Made by a program: the position numbers and the translations under genes. Of a stretch of DNA of 13,698 bases, positions 1 to 8,718 are shown one piece after another. The DNA lies in NCBI RefSeq assembly GCF_001949145.1, contig NW_019091429.1, positions 185,542-199,239 on the forward strand, given 5' to 3'. How positions within the stretch are numbered: position 1 is the stretch's first letter; every line of letters starts with the position of its first letter. The notes beneath the pieces were generated by a model. That model had not been told where the DNA came from. It saw only the letters and a program-made list of their open reading frames with translations, and did not search any database. This stretch comes from Acanthaster planci (lineage: Eukaryota > Echinodermata > Asteroidea > Valvatida > Acanthasteridae).

Positions 1-713
1 TAAATGTTCTCGTATATGAAGCACTTTTTTGGATACAAAACTCGAAATATCAAGGCCCCAAACAATAAAAAAGTGTGAAATGGCTGATGTTGCGAAATTC
101 CAAGACGTTCGGACGTTGGATTTTCGGAATGTGCTGCAATTCATCAGCGCGATTGGAATGCCAACTTAGATCGGCCACCGCTGCGTAAATGAGAACTTGC
201 CGCCTGTGTGTGGACTTACGCCGTCGCCGCCTTGGCCATGCGGGGTTGGCGGCTAGTTGGGCCGGTGGCTTTGGGCCGGCAAAGTTTTAATTCAGCAAGT
301 GAAACACAGTAAGGCTAATTTGGTCGTTCGTTCGATCACATCAAACCCTGCCCGTGGTACATTTACCCAAATCCAATTGCTGGGCCAGTCTGATATTATT
401 AGAGTTGATGCCAAGTCGGTAATTGATTGGGGTTTGTTCTCCACACGCGATCCACACGATATTCGTAGCTATACATTGGTTTCCTCACCCCGAATTGCCG
501 ATGAACGATTTTCAAATTAAACTGCTCTGATGGATTTCGACTGAACTTCAGGGACAAAAGAGGATTATTAAACGACTTGTCATTAGTATACTCTAATGCC
601 GACGGCCTGCCTCAACTCATAGTTTGATGTATTTTATTGCTGGAAAATATTCAAGGTTAATGGCAGACGCATCAGTTGTAAACACTGTCTTTCCCCCAAT
701 CATATCAGTATAC

Positions 714-922
714 CGGTGCATAGCCACGGAGTGGGGGGGGGGCTGGTGGCCACAAAGTCCCGGTGCCTCCCCATATACCCCCCACTGAAAATAGGATGAA
801 TGGATATTGAACGAGGCTAACAAAAACTTGCCCAAAAACCACACCACTGAAAGCTGGTGCCCCGTAAGATGCTGGTGCCCTCTTTGTGCCCCCTCCCTGG
901 TAAAATCCTAGCTACGCCACTG
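714..922. mobile_element. Nested hAT-like MITE inside copy A
   Basis: The right end reads inward (minus strand) as CAGTGGCGTAGCTAGGATTT, a terminus type I associate with hAT-like non-autonomous elements. The left end at 714 carries a degraded inverted match, CGGTGCATAGCCACGG. Further in, left GGTGGCCACAAAG mirrors right GGGGGCACAAAG on the opposite strand. The candidate 8-bp target duplication is CAGTATAC (706-713) and CCGTGTAC (923-930), matching at 6 of 8 positions. Copies B and C lack this DNA: C runs straight through TTCCCTTGTATATGAGACATT-like sequence near 13322-13342. The left flank of A has about 10 extra bases, so the exact left border could be nearer 697. No transposase is encoded. 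Confidence 0.65.
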
Positions 923-970
923 CCGTGTACCTGAGACATTTGGTTAGGTTCCTTTCACTCAGACCTTTGA

Positions 971-976
971 AATAAA
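971..976 (+). promoter_or_regulatory. AATAAA kept in all module 1 copies
   Basis: The hexamer AATAAA, a canonical polyadenylation signal, sits at the same place in the alignment of copies A (971-976), B (3677-3682) and C (13373-13378), directly after an AGACCTTGA-like stretch. Its retention could mean that module 1 plus-strand transcripts end here. With only three copies, chance retention in AT-rich DNA cannot be excluded. Confidence 0.3.
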
Positions 977-1030
977 CATTTGGCAATAAAAAGTAGTTTG
1001 CATCTTTAAAATTAGATCGTTATCTGTTTA

Positions 1031-1054
1031 GCAAATTTCGTTTTTGAAATTTGC
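1031..1054. repeat. Perfect 9-bp hairpin in module 1
   Basis: GCAAATTTC (1031-1039) and GAAATTTGC (1046-1054) form a perfect 9-bp inverted repeat around a 6-nt loop. Copy B keeps most of it (AAATTTCA 3773-3780 against TGAAATCT 3784-3791). In copy C the stem is eroded near 13470-13490. Its role is unknown. Confidence 0.5.
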
Positions 1055-1327
1055 GGAAAACCAGGAGAAATCTCATGCTTAGAAGAGAAATCTGCAGAGG
1101 GCATCGAGTAATTACTCTAAATGTTCACTGATATTGAAGACATTTTTACTAAATCAACAAAATGAGTTCAGACTATTTCATTCGGTTAAAAATATTTGGA
1201 AATGATCATGGCAGCTATGCGACCTATTCTTGAATTGATTAGAATTTTCGAACGAGAACCAGACGAACCTTAGTCTAATACGTCGGACACGATTTTAGGA
1301 GTTGAGATTGCCAAGTTCTCACACAAC

Positions 1328-2451
1328 GTTGCCGAAACCCTTTGCAGCCTATCATTAGTATTACAACAATACATGTATCTGTCTTTTCACTGTCGGTAAA
1401 ATGTTGTATTTTGTTTTGGATTTTTTGTAACGTTTATAAGACGATAAATAAAATTATTCCATAACGTCGTGGTTATGCTGCAAGTAAGACGCTGTGGTAG
1501 CATCGTGGTTTGGTCTTTTCACGTTGGTATTAGTTGTAGTTTGCCGAGGGAACTTTATCCCTAAAATGTTTGGATAATGTTCACGGTGAGTGTTACGTTG
1601 TAGTGACGTTTTGGTTTGGTCTTTTTCATGATGTTGCTTTGATGTCATGATCAAACCACTGTAATAATGTTGGATGGATCGAGTCCAATCTCACTGCCAT
1701 AGGAAATGTAAATAAAGCCAGGCATGGTGTCATTATGCTACAGGTCTGTTCCCGGTGCAACACAGTTTTCACATCTATCACCACCAAATCCACTCGACTG
1801 AAGTTTCTACAGTACATTCCTCTAGCACGAGGGCTTTAAAATATGCGTCGGGACCTAAACAAAATCGTCGTAGTGCGTAGGCTACACGCCATGTAGAATA
1901 AAAACTGTTCATCCGCCGTCGATCCATGACGATCCATGATGATCCAAAAAGGAAGTGTTTGTCGAATCGTTTACAATTGTGTAACCCCTAGTGAATCACT
2001 AGTCACTGTGATGCAATGGATTGTAGGAGATATATTTCTATTTCAAGAGTTTGAGACACATGCTCTCTGCTGCTCTCATGAGATCTGTATTTACAAACAT
2101 TGTTTCCATTTTTTTAACAAAGTGTTTTACTAGATATATTTGTTTTCAAGTTGGATTTTACGAGATGAACCTGGCTGTATAATGAATTCCTATAAGGATG
2201 ACGTACAGGGCTATTTGTTCCTTTTATTCCAAATGCATTAACAATGTTTAAGAATTGGAAGTCTTTGGGAAGCTACTACATGTATACTGTTTTATTGTCG
2301 CTGTCTTTCTCTTTTTTCCTTTTTCGTCCCATGTTGGAACAGTCTATGCTAATTTGGCCTGGTATTAATAAATTTCTCTGCTCAGGGCTTTGTTTACCTC
2401 TGTACTTCTATTTGCGTTTTCTTCAACTTAGTCCAAAATATCCACATTATC
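1328..2451 (+). repeat. Family X copy A, module 2
   Basis: This segment lies between modules 1 and 3 of copy A and is absent from copy B, where CACACAAC of module 1 runs directly into module 3 at 4087/4088. Its right half (about 1940-2451) aligns with copy D at 9961-10370: GAAGTGTTTG.C.AATCG near 1952 and 9986, CATTGTTTC.ATTTTT near 2098 and 10137, and TACTTCTATTTGCGTTTTCTTCA near 2402 and 10312. The left half (1328-1930) has no second copy here. It holds a degenerate GGTTTGGTCTTTT repeat (near 1507 and 1612) and a 10-bp GATCCATGAY tandem at 1921-1945. No gene is supported. Confidence 0.6.
1988..2002. repeat. 15-nt perfect palindrome CTAGTGA-A-TCACTAG
   Basis: Two 7-nt arms mirror each other around a single A inside module 2 of copy A. 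Copy D does not keep it. It could be a protein-binding palindrome or chance. Confidence 0.3.
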
Positions 2452-3058
2452 CTTTAGACCTAGGTAGCTCAACAAAAATCCCTGTACTTGTTGAAAAAGA
2501 TTTGGTGGACCCCCACAGAGCCTTCTTATTGGCTTTCTTCTTGGCTTGATCTTCATCCATACCTCCGCTGACGTACTATGTGTGTTTTCATCCAGTATCT
2601 CTCCTGTGGATTTTTTGGCCTGTTCCAACTAGACTCAGTAGGCAGCACTGTCTTCTAAGCTAAAGGCAGACTCATTTTTAAGGTTGAATCCAGGATTTTC
2701 AGCCTAAGGGGCCACAAATTTGGAGGGTGAAATGCGATCGTGCGGCGGGAAGCCCTTTATAGTCACAATGTAAACAGAGCCAGTGGAACCAATTTAAAAT
2801 TCATTGTCGATTGTAAAGCGGAGTGTGTGTCAGGGGGAGGCGAATGGTGCGCCCCCTTTGAATTCAATCTTCATCTGGCATCATCATATACTCAATCTCT
2901 GTCTTGGATTCCGAATCACCCTCTAGCTCTCGCCCTTTCCGAAATATATATATATTTTTCATTTTGCATAGATTAAGTTTCATAGTTTCCCCGATAAAAT
3001 TCTTTGCTTCGCTTTGAAACTGGCTTCAAAAATAGTCATGTAATGTCAAGTTCACTAG
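2452..3058 (+). repeat. Family X copy A, module 3
   Basis: It aligns with 4088-4660 (copy B) and, for its first part, with 10371-10585 (copy D). Anchors are CAACAAAAATCCCTGTAC, TTTTCATCCAG, TAGGCAGCACTGTCTTCT, ATTCCGAAT.ACCC and TTTCATAGTTT. The minus strand is rich in Asp/Glu codons and contains an open stretch at 2428-2628 that can be aligned residue by residue with copy B (see findings). It begins at TTG, not ATG, and other copies have stops in it. Module 3 of copy A meets module 1 of copy B at about 3058 with no spacer. Confidence 0.75.
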
Positions 3059-4087
3059 GATGTCACGGGGCTACTTGCTCCCGGTGCTTCCAAACAGCCG
3101 TACGAAAACGGCAACTTGCCGGCAGTGCTGTGGACTAACACCTCCGTCGCCTGGCAGTGTGCCGTCTGCGGCTAAATGGGGCGGCGTAGTTCGATCTCAG
3201 GCAAGAAAAAATAAAGCTTCTGTAAATCAAACGCTTTCCTGGGCGTTTATGATTGCAGTTCGATCACATCAATCATAGAGGTGGTATATTTACCCGAATC
3301 CCACAGCGGAGCCAGTCTAATATCAGACCTGGTGTCAAGCTAGCACTTTTTTTCGGTTTTATTGTCCACACGCGATCCGCGATATATTTTTATAGACGTA
3401 TTTGCTCGTTGACATTGGTTGCCTCGCTCAAACTTACAAATGATCGTCTCTCCAATGAATTTGCGACGACGGATTTCAATTGAAGATCATGGGCAAACTA
3501 GGAATATCAAACGACTTTTTACTAAATGTACTCTAATGTCGACAGCCTGCCTGAACTCCTAGTTCGATGGCTTGTATTTTCTGCTGAAATAACGCAAATG
3601 GCTGGTGCACGTTAAAACTTTCGTTGTTTTCTAACATATAAGACATTAGGTTGGTTTCCTGTCAGCCAGACCTTGAAATAAATACTGAAAAAACTGAATT
3701 TTTGCCTTTACAAATGGGTAAGTACGTTCAGAATGCTAGATAAAATGTTGCAATTATTCCCTGTCTGTTAACAAATTTCAACTTTGAAATCTGCGGATAA
3801 AAACATAGGAAATCTCATGCTTGGTGAAGAAATCTGCGGAGGGCTCAATGTCCACTGATATTGAGAACAGTTTGGGTACATCAACGAAATGAGTTCGGAC
3901 TATTTCGTTCAGTTTCGAAAATATTCGGACATGGAAGGATTTTCTCCCGTTGGCACGTGATTATGGCGGTTACAAGATCTGAACAACTCTTGAATTAGTC
4001 GGAAGTTTGGTCTGAGATCCCGACCCACCCTGACTAACTACGCGGAAAATAAGTTTATGAGTCAAGATTGCCAAGCTATCACACAAC
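3059..4087 (+). repeat. Family X copy B, module 1 (5'-truncated)
   Basis: Homology to copy C starts here near GGATGTC (C about 12790) and to copy A near AACTTGCC (A about 195, B about 3113). The first 350 or so bases present in C are missing, so this is a truncated second copy directly after module 3 of copy A. It carries neither the MITE seen in A nor any assignable coding sequence. The stretch AAAATGTTGCAATTATTCCC near 3743 is almost identical to C near 13443, so B is closer to C than to A. Confidence 0.75.
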
Positions 4088-4660
4088 CTCAGACATACCT
4101 AACTCCACAAAAATCCCTGTACGTGTTGAAAATGATTTGCTGGACGGCCTATCTTCCCATTGGCATCTCTTTGGCTTGGTCTTCATTCACTCATACCCCG
4201 TTGACGTACTTTACACGTTTTCATCCAGTTTTTCTTCAGTGGATTATCTGACCTCTTCCAAACAGTCTAGATAGGCAGCATTGTCTTCTGAGTCAAAGGT
4301 AGACTCATCTTCAAGGCTTGATCGACGCAGAATTTTCAGAACGAGGGCACTAACTTGGAGATTAAAAAGCGAGCGTGTGGTGCGAGGCACCATGTAGTCG
4401 CAATGGACGACTTCGTTGTCGTGATGGCAGGGGGCGGGGCGGGGGAGAGTATGCCCCTCTGAATCCGTCACTTATCTTCATCTGACTATTCATCAGCCTC
4501 TACCACTATTTCTGATTCCGAATTACCCCCTTTGAAACATTCCCTTTTTCATCCTGCGTAGATTCAGTTTCATAGTTTTCATTTATCGATTGAAATCTTT
4601 GCTTTTTAAAACTGGGTTCAAAATTAGTAACATCAGAATGTTCAGAGTGATAGTTTCAAG
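4088..4660 (+). repeat. Family X copy B, module 3
   Basis: It follows module 1 directly after CACACAAC, skipping the 1.1 kb of module 2 found in copy A. It aligns with 2452-3058 throughout, with a local GC-rich divergence (GGGGGCGGGGCGGGGG near 4431-4446). The minus strand reads as Ser/Asp/Glu-rich peptide in broken frames: EDESTFDSEDNAAYL near 4270-4320 and NSESEIVVEADE near 4488-4525. I do not recognise the protein. Confidence 0.75.
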
Positions 4661-4832
4661 ATCATCGTCAAATTCACGCATTTGAGATTTGTCTTCTGCA
4701 TGTGAAGTTTGCACATGCCATCCGTAAGTTATATCTTCGTCCAAAGCTCTTATCACACCAGTGACTTGGGTTTGACAATCGAGCCTTTAAACGATGATCT
4801 TCAACTGATAAGAAACTGGTGAAATCGTTTAA
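4509..4832 (-). pseudogene. Possible decayed coding fragment, unrecognised
   Basis: Three overlapping minus-strand frames are open, none with a good ATG start. One, open at 4678-4832, includes FLSVEDHRLKARL near its start. A second, open at 4586-4786, includes GVIRALDEDITYGWHVQ followed by an acidic stretch with MREFDDDLE. A third, open at 4509-4656, reads HSEHSDVTNFEPSF and then NYETESTQDE. Reading through them needs at least two frame changes, so any gene here is broken, or these are exon pieces. It lies just upstream, in minus-strand sense, of the acidic frames of module 3, so it may be the amino-terminal part of the same lost protein. Minus-strand purine richness alone would favour Asp/Glu codons, so chance remains possible. 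I assign no function. Confidence 0.22.
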
Positions 4833-4849
4833 TTAATTATGGTTGCTTG

Positions 4850-4985
4850 TATGCTTTTATCTTGCTTGTTTGATTACTCCTGTGCTCATTTCGCCGCATA
4901 GTCACTCATTTGTTGCTCTTTTTTTTTGCTAATTTGCTAATTTATTAGTCTTGTCGTTGCTCATTTTCTGCTTATTTCATTGTCA
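4850..4985. repeat. T-rich cryptic repeat
   Basis: Recurring variants of TTGCTCATTT, TTGCTAATTT and TCACTCATTT give a degenerate pyrimidine-rich, minisatellite-like stretch, with a T run at 4919-4928. No coding potential is seen. The next bases (4986-5229) hold no recognisable feature except the hairpin at 5034-5064. Confidence 0.35.
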
Positions 4986-5033
4986 TTGAGCCCGGGGTGG
5001 AAATACATGGAGTTACACTCCAAGAAACCCGGC

Positions 5034-5064
5034 AAATTGGTTAGACATTTTATGCAACCAATTT
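5034..5064. repeat. Perfect 9-bp hairpin
   Basis: AAATTGGTT (5034-5042) and AACCAATTT (5056-5064) are perfect inverted arms around a 13-nt loop. A short GGAGT-TAC-ACTCC palindrome lies just upstream near 5009-5021. Its role is unknown. Confidence 0.35.
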
Positions 5065-5229
5065 CAATATTATTAGGCACCTACATTCCTGTGTTTTATA
5101 AAAGGTAATAGCTTACGAAATAAGTTATTAATTTGAGGTAACTGTATGCCACCTCTCCAGTAAAATACCGCCAAGCAGTCAAAGGAACCCCTTAGTGTGT
5201 TTCGAGGCTACTTTCAGAGATATAAGAAA

Positions 5230-5636
5230 TCAATGATGGCCCCACCACCACGCTCCCTCAACCCGATTTCACCACTATTTACACCAGCTCCAATCTTTTC
5301 CATCTTCACCACCATTAGCTTTGACACCGCACCCGTCACCACCACCTTCACCACTCTGACTGTCAAACTACCTTCACAATTATCATTATCATCACCATCA
5401 TAACCACCATCACACTGTCGACTCCATCTTCACTAATTCACCCACGTCAACACCACCCCATCTTCACAACCCACTCCAATATCAACTCATCTTCACAACC
5501 GTCACCATCAAGCCCATCTGTACATCGTCACCATCATCAACACCACCATTCCCCTTGTTACCACCACCATTATCATCAACCCCCGATCTTCACCATCTTC
5601 ACCACTACCAACATCTAGAGCATCATCACCTATATG
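5230..5636. repeat. Cryptic CAT/CAC (CAN) trinucleotide-like repeat
   Basis: About 400 bases consist largely of CAC, CAT, ATC and TTC triplets (CACCATC, TTCACCAC, CATCATCAACACC) with few G residues. There is no fixed period, so it is a degenerate simple repeat or minisatellite. The pattern resumes after the inserted MITE, at 6192-6320. A unit of roughly 45 bases near the left junction (CACCATC...AACATCTAGAGCATCATC...CTATATGT) recurs at 6267-6314 with small changes, so at least part of the array was built from longer units. Open frames through it are composition artefacts. Confidence 0.7.
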
Positions 5637-5638
5637 TA

Positions 5639-6189
5639 AAGCCTGGTTTCCATATGGTCGTTTGTAACGCAGACAGTCTGGAAGACGTGAAAACGCAGAC
5701 ACGAACGAAGAGACGGTGCATGACGTCAATCCACTACATATTGAAACCAAATGGCGTCCGAAACTCCGTACTTTTTTGCAGAAAATACCCTTTTAGATTG
5801 ACTGCACCGCCTTATGTGCCAAATTTTTACTCCAGTTTCATGCATTTTGTTGATGGTCAGCTATCTAGTTTATCACAAGGGTTTAATATTTAAGCATCAA
5901 GGAGCAAATGAGCTAAATTCGTAGAACTAAGTGAAAGGGACATCGTTGCACGCCGGTCATGCCAGCATGCATACTTGTATGGGGATACCAGAGCTACTCA
6001 ACGCAGACAGTTGGCAGAGTTGAAGCTGGCTTAACTTCGCCGATCGTTCACGGGCTGCTTTGTGTTTGTCTGCATTGTCGACGACACCAAAAACCGTTTG
6101 GCATATTTCCAAAATTATGTGCGCGTTGCAGTTTGCGTCTTGATTGCGTTGCACTCTGCGTTTCTTACGTTGATATGGAAACCAGGCTT
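5639..6189. mobile_element. 551-bp MITE with TIRs and TA duplication
   Basis: The left end AAGCCTGGTTTCCATAT (5639-5655) is repeated perfectly inverted at the right end (6173-6189). A weaker match extends to about 36 bp through an ACGCAGA motif. TA dinucleotides flank both ends (5637-5638 and 6190-6191). Removing the element plus one TA rejoins CTATATG-TA-CATCTC, which resembles the uninterrupted paralogous sequence CTATATGTGACATCT at 6307-6321. Further ACGCAGACA motifs near 5670, 5690 and 6001 look like subterminal repeats, often transposase-binding sites. It encodes no transposase. TA duplication is typical of Tc1/mariner elements and MITEs mobilised by them, but I cannot assign the family from the TIR. 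Confidence 0.8.
5721..5728. promoter_or_regulatory. TGACGTCA (CRE-type palindrome) inside the MITE
   Basis: The full CREB/ATF consensus palindrome TGACGTCA lies about 80 bp inside the left end of the MITE. An 8-mer of this kind is expected by chance in some 13-kb windows, and a second copy lies at 9641-9648. Function is not shown. Confidence 0.2.
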
Positions 6190-6191
6190 TA

Positions 6192-6320
6192 CATCTCCGT
6201 TTTTGCCCTCGCCATCATCATAAATATCATCTCCATCTTGACCTCCATTGCCATCAGTCTTCCATCTTCACCATCATTACAACCTTCCCAAACATCTACA
6301 GCATCATCAACTATATGTGA
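6192..6320. repeat. CAT-rich repeat, right part, split by the MITE
   Basis: It continues the triplet-rich DNA of 5230-5636: CATCATCATAAATATCATC, CTCCATCTTGACCTCCATTG, CACCATCATTACAACC. The segment 6267-6314 is a diverged duplicate of the bases just left of the MITE. From 6321 to 6640 I see no gene, repeat or RNA. Confidence 0.55.
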
Positions 6321-6640
6321 CATCTTTGTTTTGTCTTTCTCTTCTGCGATGTCGCTAATCTGTCAGTGTTTAGGCCACCTTTTTGACAACATTTCCACCA
6401 AGGGACAAATTTGGCTCCAAATGACTACTTTTCCTATCTGTTTTCGGGCAAAGAAGTTAATAGATTATATGATGTTGACAATTTAGTTATGCCATTGTAA
6501 CCAAATCTGCTGAAATTAGACGAGTCACGATAATGTCTGTCAGGAAAACTTAATCTGAATCAAGAAGAGCCTGACAATTTAACTCTAATGGTGTTATTCC
6601 GGAACCCTGGAATAGGAGCTATGCCATATGAAAATATTAG

Positions 6641-6865
6641 CATTTGCAGTTGTTTTTTTTTTTCGTTTATTAAGGAATCACTTTAGAAAATACCTTTGTA
6701 TAATAATTATGAGTATATTAATTTTTTATTTAGTTCATTGTTTAATAAGTATGAGTTTATTAATTTGTAGAAACTGTAAATAAAGAATAGTAATTTAGGG
6801 AAAATTAATAATTAATTAAATTTTTGAAACAATAATTATGAGAATAATAATTTGTAGAAATATGT
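6641..6865. repeat. AT-rich imperfect repeats (AATTATGAG...TTAATTTGTAGAAA)
   Basis: After a T run near 6651-6663, three related units occur: ATAATTATGAGTATATTAATTT near 6705, AATAAGTATGAGTTTATTAA near 6744 and AATAATTATGAGAATAATAA near 6830. The last two continue into TTTGTAGAAA. Spacings are about 40 and 86 bases, so the array is degenerate. No coding potential. Confidence 0.5.
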
Positions 6866-6977
6866 TACAAACAGAAACAGTAAAATCTACAGTGAGACCT
6901 GTACAAACAAGTTAGCGCTTTGTGAAATACAGGTACGAAATTTTCCAAAGTCTACTCCAATAATATTAGTCTAGGCT

Positions 6978-7284
6978 TACTCCATTTGGGTGACACGGGT
7001 GGTTTGTGCGTAAAGTACTCGCCTCTCATCATTGTGGTACTGGGTTCGATTTCAGGCCCTGGCACACGTGAGTAGAGTTGTTCGTTGGTTCTTTTCTATG
7101 CCACGAGGGTTCTTCTCCGGTTTTCCGCGAAAGACCAACGTTTACCATCTGCAGCTGTGCTCTGTGGTAAATTTGATGGCTACGGATCCCTTGCATGCAT
7201 TCGGCTCGACCATGTTGTAGCTTCGCAATTTGACCTAGGGGCTGCGAGTAAGGATGATTAGCCCCGCACCAATAATAATCATAA
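6978..7284 (+). mobile_element. tRNA-derived SINE with Nin-DC-like central segment
   Basis: The head looks like a tRNA gene. A box-B-like GGTTCGATTTC lies at 7043-7053, preceded by an A-box-like TGACACGGGTGG at 6991-7002 and a loop-like ACTCGCCTCTCATCATTGTGG. The body contains CCACGAGGGTTCTTCTCCGG then TTTTCCGCGAAAGACCAACG (about 7099-7142). This resembles the conserved central segment of animal SINEs that I know as the Nin-DC domain. The 3' end is a short AATAATAATCATAAT tail (7271-7285). A possible target duplication is TTAGTCTAGGCT (6966-6977) and TTGGTCTTTGCT (7285-7296), matching at 9 of 12. It is transcribed by RNA polymerase III in this class and depends on a LINE partner that I cannot name. 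Confidence 0.75.
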
Positions 7285-7296
7285 TTGGTCTTTGCT

Positions 7297-8718
7297 GACA
7301 AGAACTACGTCAGGTCTGCTAGACTATATCTGGTGAGCACATCCGGAACCCTTGGATGGAAAAATAATGCGCAACAATTGTAGAATTTGTAAGTTTTTCC
7401 GTTATTTTATCCCCCCCCCAAAAAATAAAGATCACCTCAAAAAAGGTCTAAATATTGGCTAGTATATCAATTTATAGAAACTGAAAAGTTACCTGACCTG
7501 AAAGAGAAATATCCTGCCAATATTTTAACTTTCACTTCGGAAAATCGAAAATACATAAAGACCAGTGGAATTCGGTGGTCTCGTACGTAGATCAACATTT
7601 CCGAAATTAGCCTTGGTAGTCTTTTTGTAAAAGCTCGAATGGTATGAAAACAATCAAAATGTTTCAAACATTTCACAATTCATAATGAAACAAACTTTAA
7701 GGAATAACCTGTGTTTACGAAAGATTCTAAAGTTCAATGTAACCGTTGCTGAAGAGAACGTGTTCAAGTTAACTCGACTGAATCTAGAACCCATCCATTG
7801 CAGGTAGGTAAATCGTGACAACGCTGTATAAACTCTTTTACACGTAAGATCATGATATGAAAACACACGTGCTTGAACAACTAGACCCATAGGAACGATT
7901 TTGCCTGAAGTATAAGGTCGTCAATGAATCCCGTTTTTACCCATCTCCATGACACCTTTTCAAACTATTACTTAAGGAACACAAATTATCATGTCGACAT
8001 TTGTGTTTCTTAGGATGGTTTCAGTTAGGAATCACTTTTCCAGATCCAGACATTATCGAAATCTCCATCGACGGACTTTGAGAGGTTTCCGGAAGCTCGC
8101 TGCGTGACCTTTTACTTTCAGCCTCTATACTGGAATTCCAAACTTGATGGTTACATTGCACGCTCTACATTTTGAATTTCAAGCGGTCAAGGAAACGGTT
8201 GGTAGCCGTTTATATAGCCTGCAATGACATGGTCGGTAATTTTTAGTTTATAGACTAGTTTATCCATGCAGAAAATATTTTAAGCTCAATTTTTTTCCTG
8301 TGTAGTCCCATATAATCCGATTTGATTCGATTTAAACCGACTGGATGATTTTTTTTTAAAGTAACAACGAACACTGGAAAAATTACTCATGTATATTTGA
8401 CAGTCAGTGCATGGTGTTCAATTGCCAGGTAGTGTATGCATGATTATGGATTAATTGGCCGTTTTCATGAGGAAGCGTATCTGTAAAACGTCTTGTGCAC
8501 TAATTTGTTTGGGAAAAAAGGGGGTCTTTTTCCGATTCTCTCTTGATGTTTGAATTCCACCTGATGTGTAAAAATATCACGGTACCGACTACCGATTGAC
8601 GGGTATGAAATCCCCTAGTTTACTTAAAGGAAGTATTTGGTGATTGCTGTTTGTTGAGTGTGAGTGTACTGTACATGCACATTGCATTTCAACAGTAACC
8701 TAGGTTTACGGTGTTCCA
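7297..8718. other. No gene found; hairpin within
   Basis: About 1.4 kb with no supportable gene, RNA or recognised transposon. Short open frames occur on both strands but are unrelated to any protein I recognise and have poor starts. A C run followed by an A run lies near 7411-7426. The one structural feature is the hairpin at 7973-8012. Confidence 0.5.
7973..8012. repeat. 14-bp hairpin, one mismatch
   Basis: TAAGGAACACAAAT (7973-7986) and ATTTGTGTTTCTTA (7999-8012) pair at 13 of 14 positions around a 12-nt loop containing GTCGAC. The stem is too short for a typical animal microRNA precursor. It could be a tiny fold-back remnant. Confidence 0.45.

Larger units (their letters stand above)
1..1327 (+). 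repeat. Family X copy A, module 1 (left end beyond window)
   Basis: This block aligns by eye with 3059-4087 (copy B) and 12427-13698 (copy C), all in the same direction. Shared landmarks include CGTTCGATCACATCAA near 330, TCCACACGCGATC near 440, GATGGATTTCGACTGAA near 530, TACTCTAATG.CGAC near 590, a GAGACATT.GGTT stretch before AATAAA at 971-976, and AAATCTGC...GAGGGC near 1090. Relative to copy C it lacks about 230 bp near position 197, which in C is 12600-12833. It also contains a nested MITE at 714-922. I see no protein family in it; open frames are short and not kept between copies. It is most likely a non-coding part or UTR-like segment of an unclassified transposable element. The repeat call is secure; the class is unknown. 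Confidence 0.8.

Noticed and set aside
257-520. 87-codon frame in module 1 of copy A
   Set aside because: It begins at TTG, and copies B and C do not keep the frame; alignment gaps between copies are not multiples of three.
5230-5636. Possible CRISPR array or regular minisatellite
   Set aside because: There are no constant repeats with unique spacers and no fixed period; it is degenerate triplet-rich DNA.
5555-5893. 112-codon plus-strand open frame
   Set aside because: It starts at TTG in the CAT/CAC repeat and continues across the left TIR of the MITE. It is a composition artefact.
5959-6486. Longest plus-strand open frame, 175 codons, with some hydrophobic stretches
   Set aside because: It begins inside the MITE, crosses its right TIR at 6189 and runs into the CAT repeat and featureless DNA. 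The frame joins unrelated sequences and shows no domain.
7041-7053. Possible genuine tRNA gene, suggested by GGGTTCGATTTC
   Set aside because: The acceptor and D-stem pairing is poor, there is no clear 3' acceptor arm, and the sequence runs into a SINE body and tail.
7973-8012. Possible microRNA precursor
   Set aside because: The stem is only 14 bp and the whole hairpin 40 nt, shorter than typical animal precursors.
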